The translations under genes were made by a program, and so were the position numbers. Positions 30,000 to 42,106 of a DNA stretch of 64,000 bases are shown piece after piece (the first letter of the stretch is position 1; each line of letters begins with the position of its first letter). Below the pieces are notes generated by a model that saw nothing but the letters and a program-made list of their open reading frames with translations, had not been told where the DNA came from and did not search any database. Source of the DNA: Micropterus salmoides. Taxonomy: Eukaryota; Chordata; Actinopteri; Centrarchiformes; Centrarchidae. The stretch covers positions 9,734,711-9,798,710 of the forward strand of contig NW_024040040.1 in the NCBI RefSeq assembly GCF_014851395.1. Direction: 5' to 3'.

Positions 30000-31496
30000 C
30001 AGTGGATAGAAAAAGTCTACACACCCCTGTTAAAATGCCAGATTCTTATGATGTAAAATAATGAGACAAAGATAATCATGTCAGAACTTTTTCCACCTTT
30101 AATGTGACCTACAATGTGAACAATTCAATAGAAAAACAAATTGAAATCTTCAAGGGGGAAAAATTAAAAATAAAAACCTTACAATAACCTGACTGCATAA
30201 GTGTGCACACCCTCTTATAACTGGGGATGTGGCTTCAGAGCAAACTCACATTCACATTCAAACTCAGGTTAACTAGAAGTCATTACACAGCTGCAGCATC
30301 ATTTAAAGTGACTCTGATTAATCGCAAATAAAGTTCAGCTGTTCTAGTAGGATTTTCCTGATATTTTCTTAGTTGCATCTCCGAGCAAAAACCATTGTCT
30401 GCAGAGAGCTTTCAAAGCATCAGAGAGATCTCATTGTTGAAAGACATAAGTCAGGAGACAGGTACAAATTTCCAAAGCATTAGATATACCATGGAACACA
30501 GTGAAGACAGTCATCATCAAGTGGAGAAAATATGGCACAACTGTGACCTTACCAAGAACTGGACCTCCCTCCAAAATTGATGAAAAGACGAAAAGAAAAC
30601 CGGTCAGGGAGGCTTCCAAGAGGCCTACAGCAACATTAAAGAAACTGAAGGAATTTCCCTTAAAAAGTGTGGTACATGTGACAACTATCTCCCATATTCT
30701 TCATATGAATGGGCTGTGGGGCAGGGTGGCAAGACGGAAGCCTTTTCTTACAAAGAAAAACATCCAAGCACGGCTGAAGTTTGCAAAAACAAACATCAAG
30801 TCCCCCAAATGCATGTGGGAAAATGTGTTATGGTCTGATGAAACCATGGTAGAACTTCTTGGAACCGGGGCCTTGGTCAGGGTGGAGGGAATTATGAACA
30901 GTTCCAAATACCAGGCAGTTTTGGCACAAAACCTTCAGGCGTCGGTTAGAAAGCTGAAAAGGAAGTTCACCTTTCAGCACGACAACGACCCAAAGCGCAC
31001 ATCCAAATCCTCAAAAGCATGGCTTCACCAGAAAAAGATTTAATGTTTCGGAATGGCCCGGCCAGAGCCCGGACCTGAATCCAATTGAACATCTGTGGGG
31101 TGATCTGAAGAGGGCTGTGCACAGGCGATGTCCTCGCGATCAGACAGATTTGGGGCGCTTTTGCAAAGAAGAGTGGGCAAATATTGCCACGTCAAGATGT
31201 GCCATGCTGATAGACTCCTACCCAAAAAAGACTGACTGCTGTAATGAAATCAAAAGGCGCTTCAACAAAGTATTAGTCTAAGGGTGTGCACACTTACGCA
31301 ACCAGGTTATTGTAAAGTTTTTATTTGTCATTTTTCCCCCTCGAAGATTTCAATTTGTTTTTTCACTTGAATTGTTCACATTATAAGTCACATTAAAGGT
31401 GGAAAAGGTTCTGACATGATTTATCTTTGTCTCACTATTTTACATCATACAAATCTGGCATTTTAACAGGGGTGTGTAGACTTTTTCTATCCACTG
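30000..31496 (+). mobile_element. Tc1-like transposon with internally deleted transposase
   Basis: Flanked by TA (29998-29999, 31497-31498). Both ends read CAGTGGATAGAAAAAGTCTA inward, with inverted repeats of roughly 200 bp. At 1497 bp it is somewhat short because part of the transposase is missing. It differs in sequence from the other three Tc1 families here. Confidence 0.95.
30400..31281 (+). pseudogene. Tc1 transposase, frameshifted and internally deleted
   Basis: Degenerate N-terminus, then an open stretch from 30501 (MKTVIIKWRKYGTTVTLPRT) through WENVLWSDETMVELLG (first Asp). It then jumps directly to ALVRVEGIMNSSKYQAVLA, skipping the usual KHGGG-W-G segment. QHDNDPKRTS (second Asp) follows. 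A one-base insertion near 31040 gives a stop, after which SPDLNPIEHLWGDLK (catalytic Glu) continues in another frame to about 31281. Confidence 0.85.
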
Positions 31497-33513
31497 TATG
31501 TTTTCAGTGGTGTATAAAGACCTTACATAGTGCCCTTTCTATCTACACACACCCTTTACATGAAAGTTGGACATTTTGAATTTAATGGTCATGGCACCAC
31601 TTACTGGCAACAGGAAGAAAATCCTTTGTGAAAATCCTCATTTGATTTACATGAAATTTTCACAGTGTGGTCCACACTTAATGTACTTGTACATAACATA
31701 TAATTAGCGAGTGTCCTCTAGCATCACATAGGGGACACAGCGAGTGATGTTAAACTGCTTCCCGAGGTGCCCAAAGCCCATGATAATTCAGAGCCACATC
31801 GATGACCTCCAGCGACTGCATCTCGCCCCAACAAGCCCCAACGCGCCCCAACGCGCATCACGATGCGAGGGCCTGTCAAACGCTGCTTGCAGCCTTAATT
31901 TATATTAAGATTCCATCAAGAGCAATATCTTTTTTTTTTTGTCACACACCCTGTTCATTTGGCATAATGTTCTCAACAGAGGTTCAATGCAGATTTTTTT
32001 TCCCTTTAAACACAAAATTCTGTCCTTCTTAGAAAGTGCAACACAACAAATCACATGCTCAGACCCCAGAATCCAGCTACCTCAGCACATGTTTCAGTGT
32101 GTATTAGCCTACTAAGAATATAGGTTACTACTGCAATGCAGTAATGGAAGCAGCAGTGTAAGTCATGGTTGAATGTTAATTCTTGGCAGTACTGCAGCAC
32201 TACTGTAGCATACTGTTAAGGGGAAAGTGATTGAAATAGTTTATAATTAATAATTCTTAAAGGCTTCTAAAATAAAAACAAACAGTGATGTTGCCACAGA
32301 ACAATAAAAGGGATCTGATGCAATGAATCCAGTCAAATTACAATAATCATTTTGCCTTGTCTGAATGTAGGATTTATTAGTGTGGTGTACAGGCAACAGT
32401 TAAAGGTTTTACCATGCACAATGCTATGAAGAACACTATGAAGATTTACAGCCATGCTTGGTGCTCTGTGATGTCTGTTCTTAGCTAATGCTAACGTTAC
32501 TGTGCTAGCATGCGTACAGTGACCATGCTAACATGTTTAGTTTAGCAAGTATAATGTTTATCGTTTAGTTTAGCATGTTAGCATACCAGTATTTGGCATT
32601 GTCACTAATCACTACAGCTACTTGGTGATGAAACAAAGTGTTGTGCAATTTTTGACATTGGGGCTAAAAGTTAAAGAATCACCAAAGTTATCTATGTTAT
32701 AATACCATAGGACATGTACTATGTGGTAAATGTGTGGTAACCATATGTTATAGTACCACAGGTAATACATTACCACAGAATTTGCTTTACTTGTGGTACA
32801 GGAAGGTGGTACCACATGAAACACAAGTAACACCTTTTGTTAAACAGAATAACATGGGCAGTACCTGCATTTATGATCCTACAATGTGGACCTTTGCCCT
32901 TACTCAGTCTGGACTTGTTATTGATTGTTTTATGTTTTTGACTTAATGTACCTTATCTAATCTTCTCCCTTTTTTATTCTTGTTATAAAAAACATGTTCT
33001 CCTGAACAACATTACTCAGACAAGGGTTTGTCTGTACAGCAATGATTCCCCAGGTCTCATTAACTCAATGACACAATGGTTATAAATTAATCTTAAATAT
33101 GATTTGCACTGCATCATTTCTTGGCCATGATCAGCATTGACATCACAGCAGTTCACTGCAAATAAGAGTCCTGTTGAATCTAAACCCGGGAGAAAAAAGT
33201 GAGCAGGAAGGGATGCAATGAAAAGTTAGTTGAGAAACACAAAATGTCGTACTGGAAAGGTAGATAACAGTCAAGAAAGAAACTTACTGAGAAATTTACT
33301 GTGCTTGAATGTGTTTCAAGTCAAACCATCTGACCCTTATTAAAAAAGAAACACATGACCTAGAGTATAGGCAAATATACACATATAAAAACGTGTCACA
33401 GACCATCTGAAAGATATAAAGTAATCAAGGCTCTCAGCTCAGATTAAACATTAACCTGCACAATGATAGTGTGTGGGGCTGCTAGCAGTCTGTGGTTGAG
33501 GCAAAGGTGTATG

Positions 33514-33541
33514 CTTATCTGATGGATGTCTTCTATAAAAG
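33514..33541 (+). promoter_or_regulatory. cpo second-copy core promoter: GATA motif and TATA box
   Basis: TATAAAAG at 33534-33541 lies 62 bp before the ATG, so a start about 30 bp downstream would give a short 5' UTR. CTTATCT at 33514-33520 is a GATA-factor motif (AGATAAG on the minus strand), suggestive for a gut-expressed gene. Both are disrupted or absent in the first copy. Confidence 0.5.
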
Positions 33542-33602
33542 CTTCTACCATCCTGAAGTCAGTGTTCATTGCAAACAAGGAGTTGCCTTTCACAAAGTGA
33601 CA

Positions 33603-34850
33603 ATGCTTAACTCTGTGGGACTAAACCTTGTGGTGCTGCTTTCAGCGATGGGAGCAGCCACAGTAGAGAGGTGAGTTTTATTCATTAAATGACACACTGA
33701 TGGCATGTGTCAGATACTATTTCTCAAAAGGCTAGGGTCATTACTGTGGAAGAAATCTGTTACCTTAGAATCCCAATCCCCACAGTAGTAGTAGTTCTCA
33801 GAGGTGGAAGGAGCATTCAGATACTTTACTGACTAAAATGTGAAAATACTCCCAAACAAAAGTACTCATAACGCAAAACATCTCATATCAGAGTGTTACA
33901 TATTGTTGTTATTATCGATACATCCAATTTTTCCAATTAACAAAAATTTAAATAACAAGATATATTGTGTTAATAAGTGAGTCTTTTTAATTTAAACTTT
34001 TGGACAGAGCCACTCTAGCTGTTTCCCCCTGCTCCTAGTCAGGCTAAGATAAGCTAGCTATCTCCTAGTGCAGTTGAGCAAAGATGGGAAACAGGCTACT
34101 TTTTGTTTTGTTAATTTAATCAAAACCAGTAGGAATATTCCTTGTATAAAATAAGGCTATCTTTATTGCTTCAAAGGTAGGGAGTCACCACTTCTTTTTT
34201 GTCTCTCTTGTTTACCATGCTGGTAAATCTGAATGAATAATACTTTGGTTATTTTATTATTTGCTTATTGTTTCCGTAAAATGAACTGAACGGTTAAATT
34301 GTGGAGAATCTAACCAATCAAACGTACGATGTGTAGCATGTCAAGATATTTGTATGCATTATCTATGTAGCCTAGAACCACCTCAAGAAGGCAACCCAGT
34401 GGGCTTTAAGATGTTTTATCCATCCAAAGAATTTCTATAAAAACAGACCAGGCTTCTAACTGATACCTGCCTTAATTTATCAAATTGTGTAGCCACAGCA
34501 GGCCATTTAAAGAGACAGGTGTCTAACCGGTACTGCGCTTTTTAATTGTAGTGTTACCGCATACAGACATGTGAGTAGTATCAATGTCTTCCCCGTGATT
34601 TTAACAGTTCAGAGTTCAGTAGCAGAAATGGATTCTTTCAAGAGGGCAGATGATTAGCATTTTTATCTAAGTATGAGGAGACTAAAGCAGAACACAATAT
34701 TACTGAGGTAGGACACAGTTCAGAAAACCACTGGTTCTCATGTGTCTCATGTATTTTGGTGTGTGCAACAGAGTGGAGTATGACTACTACAAATACCATC
34801 CAATGCCGGAGGTAAGAAGGCCCGATCACTGCTCTCGCACATGTTACTTT

Positions 34851-34891
<41 letters not shown>

Positions 34892-37800
34892 TGATGTGTG
34901 ATGTTGCTCCACCCTACAGATCACCAACTGGATGAATCAGACTGCGAAGGATCACCCTGATCTTGTGACCATAGTGGACTATGGAAAGACCTATGAGAAG
35001 AGGACTATTAGCTTGCTCAAGGTAAAACAAATATCTAACTGTTGATTTCTGATCAGATACCAGAAGCATACTGGAGAATATTGTTTGTGTTTATATGATC
35101 CAGCAGCCAAATAAGAAGCTCTATGAATTTGTCTTCCAGATTGGCCTGAATACTGGAAAGAAAAAGAAAGCTATCTGGATGGACTGTGGGATCCACGCCA
35201 GGGAATGGATCGCCCCGGCCTTCTGTCAGTACTTTGTCAGACAGGTGAAAGACATCTGATCTATTAATTATTAGTTATTATTTTTCTGTGATGAGGGTTA
35301 AACTTCATATTTGAAGGGGACAATAAGTTCATGTCTTCCACAATATCTGTCTGACCCTGATTTTTTTGTTTCTCCCTCAACTTAGATCCTGCAAACATAC
35401 AAAACAGACCCAAAAATGGAAGAGATGATGAAGAACATGGACTTCTACGTCACCCCTGTGCTCAACATGGACGGCTACATCTACACCTGGAAGGACAACA
35501 CAGTCAGTACTTGTATTTGATGGATATTTACCAAAATTACTTCCTGAGTTGTGCATCAAGCTCTCAAACTACTGGGGAGCGGATATGAGAGAATAATGGT
35601 CCATTAAAGCGATGGCAGTGAAGTTTAAATGAGTCACAGTTCAATCAGCGAATCAATTGCTTTCTGATGATCAACATGGCCCAAGTACAAAATCATTTCA
35701 TTTTCTAAATAAGATGAATGGAGAAATAACATCAAACAGCAATCCAAGGCAGCATTTAGTTATGTACAAAAACATTAAGTGCCTGTTTAATTCTCAAAAC
35801 CAGCTGATTTCACTGACCGACCATTTTGGCCTGTTTAGACTCGACTGTGGAGGAAGAACAGGTCACCAGGACCTTCAGACTGTTACGGCACTGATCTCAA
35901 CCGCAACTTTGACGCCAACTGGGGCAGTGAGTCTTGTTGTGCTTCTCCCTCTACATATTTATACAGCTTGTTGTGTTGTTTTTTACAGCACAATTTGTTT
36001 GTGACTTAAAGTTATCAAGCCAATGTTCTGGCTGTTAATTTATTGTAGTGTATAATTAGCCTATTGGTTTTGGCATTAAATAATATTCAGTTAAAGCTGC
36101 TATAATCAATTTTTATATCAATAAGGGATAGAACGACTACTTGTATGTGAAAGCAGTCTCTTACAGTGACGAACCCACAGAGAATTATCACCTGACAGTA
36201 CAGTTCCCTTTAGCTTTACAGAGCATTTTAGTGTCTTTCAGCTCATTGTTTTGTTTTTATGGCCCAGAAGTGGTTATAGTTCACTCTCAAAGCGTTGTTT
36301 TCAGATGCAGCAGATGCCCCCAACAGCAGAAAAAGTTAGCGACTAGCTAGTGGAGCATTTAGCAGCTAAAGAGCAAGATATTTCCCTCAGAATGTGATAC
36401 AGTAGAAACCAAAAACACAGCTATAAGAAAGTGAAAATTGGACTTAAACACACCAATTTCGCCAGAAATATGACTCCAAATGAATGATCTGCTACTTACC
36501 GAGGTCTAAAGTTGGCCATGTCACTTTAAGTGTCACTGTCAGCGTGTTTCTTTTGTCCTGAAGTGGCCAAAATCAGTTACATTTACTCATTTGGCTGACA
36601 CTTGTATACAAAGCGACTTACATTTGAGGAACATCATAAAGTAAGAGAACTACAAGTGACAAAAGATACTTTTAAGAGCAGCAAATAATACTAGAAAGAA
36701 ATCTTACCATGTATGGCATCAATGGGACAGTAAGGGGAAGAATTAAGAGTTAATGAATAGTGCAATCAATAGAAGAGAATTGCATGTTAGAGGTTAGGAG
36801 TTAATGCAGCTTTAAACATAAATGTTTTGTGTACATTTATATTGACGTTGGCAAATTGTGAAGCTGAGGCTATTACATGTGAAACGGTGAACTTGCTCAG
36901 CCTGTGTGATGGTAAGAAGGGTGTCACTACTACATTTTTAATTCACATTATTCCATTTCTTTGGCGACTTTCACAGCAATTGGGGTATCATCTAACTGCT
37001 CCTCAGACATCTACTGCGGGAGCCAACCTGTGTCTGAGCCCGAGGCCCAGGCCGTAACTTATTTTGTAGGAAGCCGGAAGGAGGACTTCTTGTGTTTCCT
37101 TACTATCCACTCCTACGGACAGCTGCTTCTGGTTCCATTTGGACATCCCAACTTCACCGCTGACAACTACGAAGAGCTGGTATTTACATCTACAAACACA
37201 GGGATGCATGTTTGACACATATCTGAGAATTAACATACACACACAATATTCTATGTAATATTGCATAACTCTTCAAATTGTCATAGAAACTGAGCTTATG
37301 CAGCCAAAGTAAATGAGACACTTCAGTACACGTGTTAACATTAATTTACTTTTGGCTTCAAGGCTTTGGATTTAATATTGTTTGTTGTTGTTGTTGGATG
37401 GGGCAAGGCAAAATGCATTCGGACTTCACACAGTGTATACAAACCACACACATGGCAGGATGACAGATGTCATTAACAAGCTTGGCATCCAAGAGCAGTC
37501 AGTCCTCATCTGCCAAGACAGCAGAACAGGAGGAAGCTGTGAAACACCGATAGTGGAAAACGAAGGAACTGTTGCTGTTAGGAGGGAGGCTGATGCAGGC
37601 AATAACCCACTGGAGCCACAATACATGGAGAATTGTCCAAAACAGTTTAATATCTATTCCTTTCTCCAGCTTTAGAATGACTTTAGCGTAGGGAAGCCGG
37701 CCTGCTCTCCAGACCCACTCAAACAACACCGTGTTTCTTTGGCTTGTCAGGATGCAGAGTCACATCAGACTTTCATGGATGACGTGATGAGGTTTTCAAT

Positions 37801-40800
37801 TATGAATCTCAAGTGAATAATGCTGGAGAACTATAGGTTTATGAGCACTGAGACTCTTGAATTGATGCAACAACATCCTGCCAGGTCTTCTTGATTAGAC
37901 AGTAACAGCTGACTAATACTGGATTTTTAAGGCAGAGACTGATAGATAGACTGGAGTTCTAAAACTACAATAAAAATATCGGCTGATAGTAATCTCTTTT
38001 AAATTTAGACACGTAATGTAAACAAACAATCTTGATAGGGATCCCTTACATTTGTTTTTTTTTTATTTGTGTCCAAGATACATACTGAGTAGGATATTTT
38101 ATTGTGTAAAAACAGCTTGTCTAAATTATCTCACTCCTAGTTTGGCATTTCTGTACTGCAAATTTATTGTTACTATTGTACTGTATGTACTGGTGTTATG
38201 TTATGTTACTTATCGGCCAACATATACATTGATACAATATGTCTGAAATATACTAATATAGGCCAATATGCAGTATTGATGTGCCAGGAATTAAATAGTG
38301 AGTCTAAGCTGCGTGTGTGATTCTTTTTTACATACAGTACTGTGCATGTAGACTATGGTACAACAATTTTAGAAGAACAGGACGACTGCTATGGGGAAAT
38401 TGGTAGAAAATCTGTTATGTCTGGATTAGAGCGAGACAGATAAATTATACTAATTTACTCAATTATTGCAGCTATATTAGTATCTGTTTAAATATCAGCC
38501 AATAAGTAACAAGAAATTATAGTGCAGAAATACCAAACTAGGTTTGAATTGAATTGTCATTTTAAAACCATAGCAGAGTTTGTCCACTAGAGTACTGAGT
38601 TTTAAACTGTAATTTGTTTTAAATCTAAGGGATCCTATCAAGATTGTTTGCCTATTTACTACAGCCCAATATGCTGTTAGCAGATTTTTTAAATATCTCA
38701 AATATCGATATTGGCTTCCGGTTCTAAATTCCAGCATTGGTCAGTATACACTCACTGGCCACTTTATTAGGTGCATGCATGCAGAATACCATCTCTGAAC
38801 CCAATCACACCATAATGTAGATGGGCTGCTACAACAGCAGAAGACCACTCCTGTCAGCTGAGAACAGGAAACAGAGGCTACAATTCACATAGACTCACCA
38901 AAATTGGAAAATACAAGATTGGCAAAACGTTACCTGGTCTGATGAGTCTCAGTTTCAGCTGCGACACTGAGATGGTAGTGCCAGAATTTGGCGTAAACAA
39001 CGTGAAAGCGTGCGTCCATCCTGCCTCGTATCAACAGTTCAGGCTGCTGCTGGTGGTGTAATGGTGTGGCACTTTGGGCCCCTTGGAACCAACTGAGCAT
39101 CGTTTAAACGCGACAGCCTACCTGAGTATTGTTGCTTACCATGTCCATCACTTTATGACCACAGTGTACCCATATTTCCAGCATGACAATTTACCATGTT
39201 AAAAAGCTCAAATCATCTCAAAATGGTTTCTTGAACATGACCATCAGTTCACCGTACTCCAATGGCCTCCACAGTCACCAGATCAATACCACCAATAGAG
39301 CACCTTTGGGATATGTTGGAACGGGAGATTCTCATCATGGATGTGCAGCTGACAAATCTCAAATCTGCAGCAACTGCGTGATACTATCATCTCAATATAG
39401 ACCAAAGTCTCTGAGGAATGTTTCCAACCCCGTGGTGAGAGTATGCCACCAAGAATTGAGGCAGTTCTGAAGGCAAAAAGGGGAGCCAACTCAGTACTAC
39501 CAAGGTGTACGTAATAAAGTGGCCAGTGAGTCAATTCTGGTTCCCAAAAATATCTCATTATCGTGCACTTACAGATTAACCTGCAATGAAAAGGGCAATT
39601 GGCAATAGGTAATATCTTGATCCACTGCTAAACATTTACAGAAATGTTCAAGGAAATTATGCAAATTGTAGTAATTTAGCAAATCTAAATGCAAACTTCT
39701 GACTGATACAGACTGAAGACAAAAAAACATATTAAACATTTCAATCCTCATGTTGGTATTTCTGGAAACAAACTGCAAATAACACTGGGCTGCAGCACTT
39801 GTTCACTGATCTCCATCAGACATGTTCTGGTTGCAAAAGCCTTTCACATTCCCATTTTAATATATGACAGATAGCGTCTCAAGCATGCACTCACATTCTC
39901 CCGTCTCTGTCACAGGGAAAGAGCATCAAGATCTAGAATGCTTAAATCTGCTTCCTGATGTCTCATAGTTACCTGAGCGTGTTTTCTGACTGGATACGGT
40001 CACTAGTGAAAACCTACATCATATAGGCACACAGAACTGGTGAAAGCTACATTTGCTTTTGTAAACTGTGATGTTCTGTTGTCAAAACTGTAATTTGCTG
40101 AACACAATATTGCTTTCATTCACGTGTGTTTTATCCCCATTAGGCTTTACTCAATAGATAAAATAAGGTTTTGTGCACTCTGGATTTCTGCTCATTTCAG
40201 TGATTGTATGACAAATGCTAATGTCTGGATCCTCAGATGGAGGTGGGTTTGGCTGCAGCAGATGCCATTAGGGGGATCCATGGGAAGAATTACACTGTAG
40301 GAAGCTCACCGAACGTATTGTGTAAGTCCACACATCACTGCTTCTCACAGATTCATTATTTTCAGCACTGCTGGCATCGTAGCTCTAGGGATGGCAATAA
40401 AGGTCTGTCGGTCCACCACTTTGGCCCAGACTGAACTGATCTCAACATCTACACAATGGATTGGCACAAAGTTTGGTACAGACATTCATAGTCTCAAGTT
40501 CAGGCTAGAGGGTTTTTCGTCTAGCCACTATGAACAACTACGATGGGTTGCAATGAAATTTGGTACACACATTTGTGCCACCCTCAGTAAGACTTTGGTA
40601 ATCCCTTGACTTTTAATCTAGTGCCACTTTGATATTCGGGCATATTTTGGTTTATGACCAAATACCAAAACAAATCACATTCCCATTAGCCTAAGCTGTA
40701 CTTTGTGTTTAGTTCTAATCAGTAAATGTTAACATATTAGCATGCTAAACTAATGTGGTAAATATGGTAAACATTATACCTGCTGTTTGTGTGTTAGCAT

Positions 40801-41482
40801 TGTGGCTGTAAGTATTTAGGTTAAAACTGTCGATTCTAGGACCACGTTCAGGCGGACTTTAGCCGAGGCAGAGGTCTCCGCCATGAAACTGAAACCTCCT
40901 GAAATTTTCTGGATTGTGTTTCATGTCTCGTTAGTACCTGAAGCAACACGCTCCCACCAACATCAGTCCTGTGTGTTGTTTTAAAGGAGGGCTGTTTTCC
41001 AACTGAACTCCTACTTGGTTTAGTTTATTTTTGCTCTACTCACACTCATCATCTTTTTACTGGTTTTTAGTTTAGCTAACAATACACTGGTTGTGTGAGT
41101 GTAACTATAAATATTAGGTTTGAAGGAATCATCCATAAATGTAAAATAAAGTGGCTACTAAAGCTCATTGAGAAGGTTACATGACGGCCAGTTAAATGTG
41201 TACCCTCTTTCTACAGACCCCAACTCTGGTTCATCCAGAGACTGGGCTCGGTTGCAGGGGATCCCCTACACTTACACCTTTGAGCTGAGAGACAATGGGA
41301 CATTTGGCTTCCAGCTTCCCGAGGATCAGATCCAGCCGACCTGTGAGGAGGCCTACAGCGGAGCCCTGCACATCATCACCTACGCCCACGACAAGACCTT
41401 TAATGGTGCTGTGGCACCCACTGCTGCAGCCCTGTGGACCATGCTGTTAGGAGTGGGTGTCGCCGGCACCACTCTGATGTGA
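33603..41482 (+). CDS. cpo: Carboxypeptidase O, second tandem copy (canonical Arg255)
   Basis: Same enzyme and structure as the first copy. Exons: 33603-33670, 34772-34811, 34920-35021, 35140-35244, 35386-35502, 35839-35926, 36977-37179, 40237-40321, 41217-41482 (1074 nt, 357 aa), exon lengths identical to the paralogue. All M14 catalytic residues are present. Residue 277 (CPA 255) is Arg, the residue linked in CPO to preference for acidic C-terminal amino acids, and 272 is Asn. Proteins encoded by exons 2-6 are identical in the two copies; differences lie in exons 1, 7, 8 and 9. Here residue 182 is Ser and 187 Cys, against Cys182/Gly187 in the first copy. The C-terminal tail (AAALWTMLLGVGVAGTTLM) is consistent with GPI attachment. 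A TATA box precedes it, and AATAAA at 41803 can end the transcript. Confidence 0.92.
34853..34886. repeat. (CA)n in cpo intron 2, second copy
   Basis: About 16 CA units, at the same position as the array in the first copy. Confidence 0.95.
36580..36803. mobile_element. Short insertion specific to the second copy, 5-bp target duplication
   Basis: The first copy reads CAGTTAATGCAGC without interruption (about 19465). Here AGTTA occurs at 36575-36579 and 36799-36803, bracketing 219 bp that start CATTTACTCATTTGGCTGAC and include CAAAGCGACTTACATTT, a motif common in fish short interspersed elements. Non-coding. Confidence 0.6.
38749..39531 (+). mobile_element. Decayed, shortened Tc1-like element in cpo intron 7
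   Basis: The ends are CACTCACTGGCCACTTTATT and its inverted partner (AATAAAGTGGCCAGTGAGT). At 783 bp it is about half length: the N-terminal half of the transposase is gone. TA precedes the left end; the right TA is lost. It differs in family from the other Tc1 copies. Confidence 0.85.
38936..39500 (+). pseudogene. Tc1 transposase C-terminal remnant
   Basis: WSDESQFQLR-like start near 38938, GGVMVW near 39055, QHDNLPC (second Asp, about 39182), QFTVLQWPPQSPDQ (about 39250, catalytic Glu region damaged), then NLQQLRDTIIS and SEECFQPRGESMPPRIEAVL near the end. Stops and frameshifts throughout. Confidence 0.8.
40405..40845 (+). repeat. Abundant teleost interspersed repeat (CCACTTTGG...GCATGCTAA)
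   Basis: CACTTTGGCCCAGACTGAAC, then AAATTTGGTACACACATTTG, GCATGCTAAACTAATGTGG and GGTAAACATTATACCTGC. Related partial copies lie at about 21225-22990 (split by the Tc1), 49935-50130 and 55028-55350. No coding sequence; class uncertain. Confidence 0.7.
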
Positions 41483-41802
41483 GGTAGAAAAAATGAGGGA
41501 AACTGACTAAAGCTGTACTTCTTTTAGTTTCAGTCATCCTGCAGAATCTGTTTGATTCTCATTTGAGGCAGAATTGTTGTTGTTGAAAAATAATAGTGCA
41601 TATTTGGTTCATACTACTATAAAACTGTTGTCTTTTATTAAGTGTCTTTTAATAATCTGAAATATTTATCTCCGTATAACTGTTTGAGTCATTTTGCTGC
41701 CAATAGCTGAGGCATTAGAATATATGATTATTTATTTATTTAACATTGAATATATATAATATAACTGACATGATCTGGTGCCAAAGAGCAATTACCAAAA
41801 AG

Positions 41803-41808
41803 AATAAA
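41803..41808 (+). terminator. Polyadenylation signal for cpo second copy
   Basis: AATAAA 321 bp after the cpo stop. The matching place in the first copy (about 28864) reads ATTAAA and is pushed about 4.2 kb from its stop by the L2. Confidence 0.45.
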
Positions 41809-42106
41809 ATCTTTAAATATGTTCAATGTTTGTTGTTTTAATGTGTGTGTTTTAAAACACTTGTGAAGCCCATTAATTGAACACAGCTAATGCATTCTTT
41901 GCTTTAAATCTAAATGAATGTACAGCTGACAATCTGTATGTCATGAATTCCTTAAATAGAAAACACATAAATCTTCTACTACATTTGTAACAAAAGTTCA
42001 TGATACTGGCAGAAATTACAGTATGTACCGTAACAGAAAACATAAAGAGGTAAGTGTGTTTTATCTTTTGATGTAGGTTAAAAGTTTCCCAGTGTTAACA
42101 GCAGTT

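Larger units (their letters stand above)
29650..31900. other. Spacer between the two duplication copies
   Basis: No gene seen. The stretch around the Tc1 (about 29935-29999 and 31497-31530) resembles an abundant teleost repeat (TTCAGTGTGTAATATTTAGG, then TATGTTTTCAGTGGTGTATA) that the Tc1 split. 31530-31900 is unassigned, with a short tandem GCCCCAACGC array near 31828-31856. Confidence 0.5.

Noticed and set aside
37382..37675. 97-aa plus-strand frame in cpo intron 7
   Set aside because: No family match recognised, no splice support, and it is bounded by repeats. It could be an old fragment, but I cannot support a gene.
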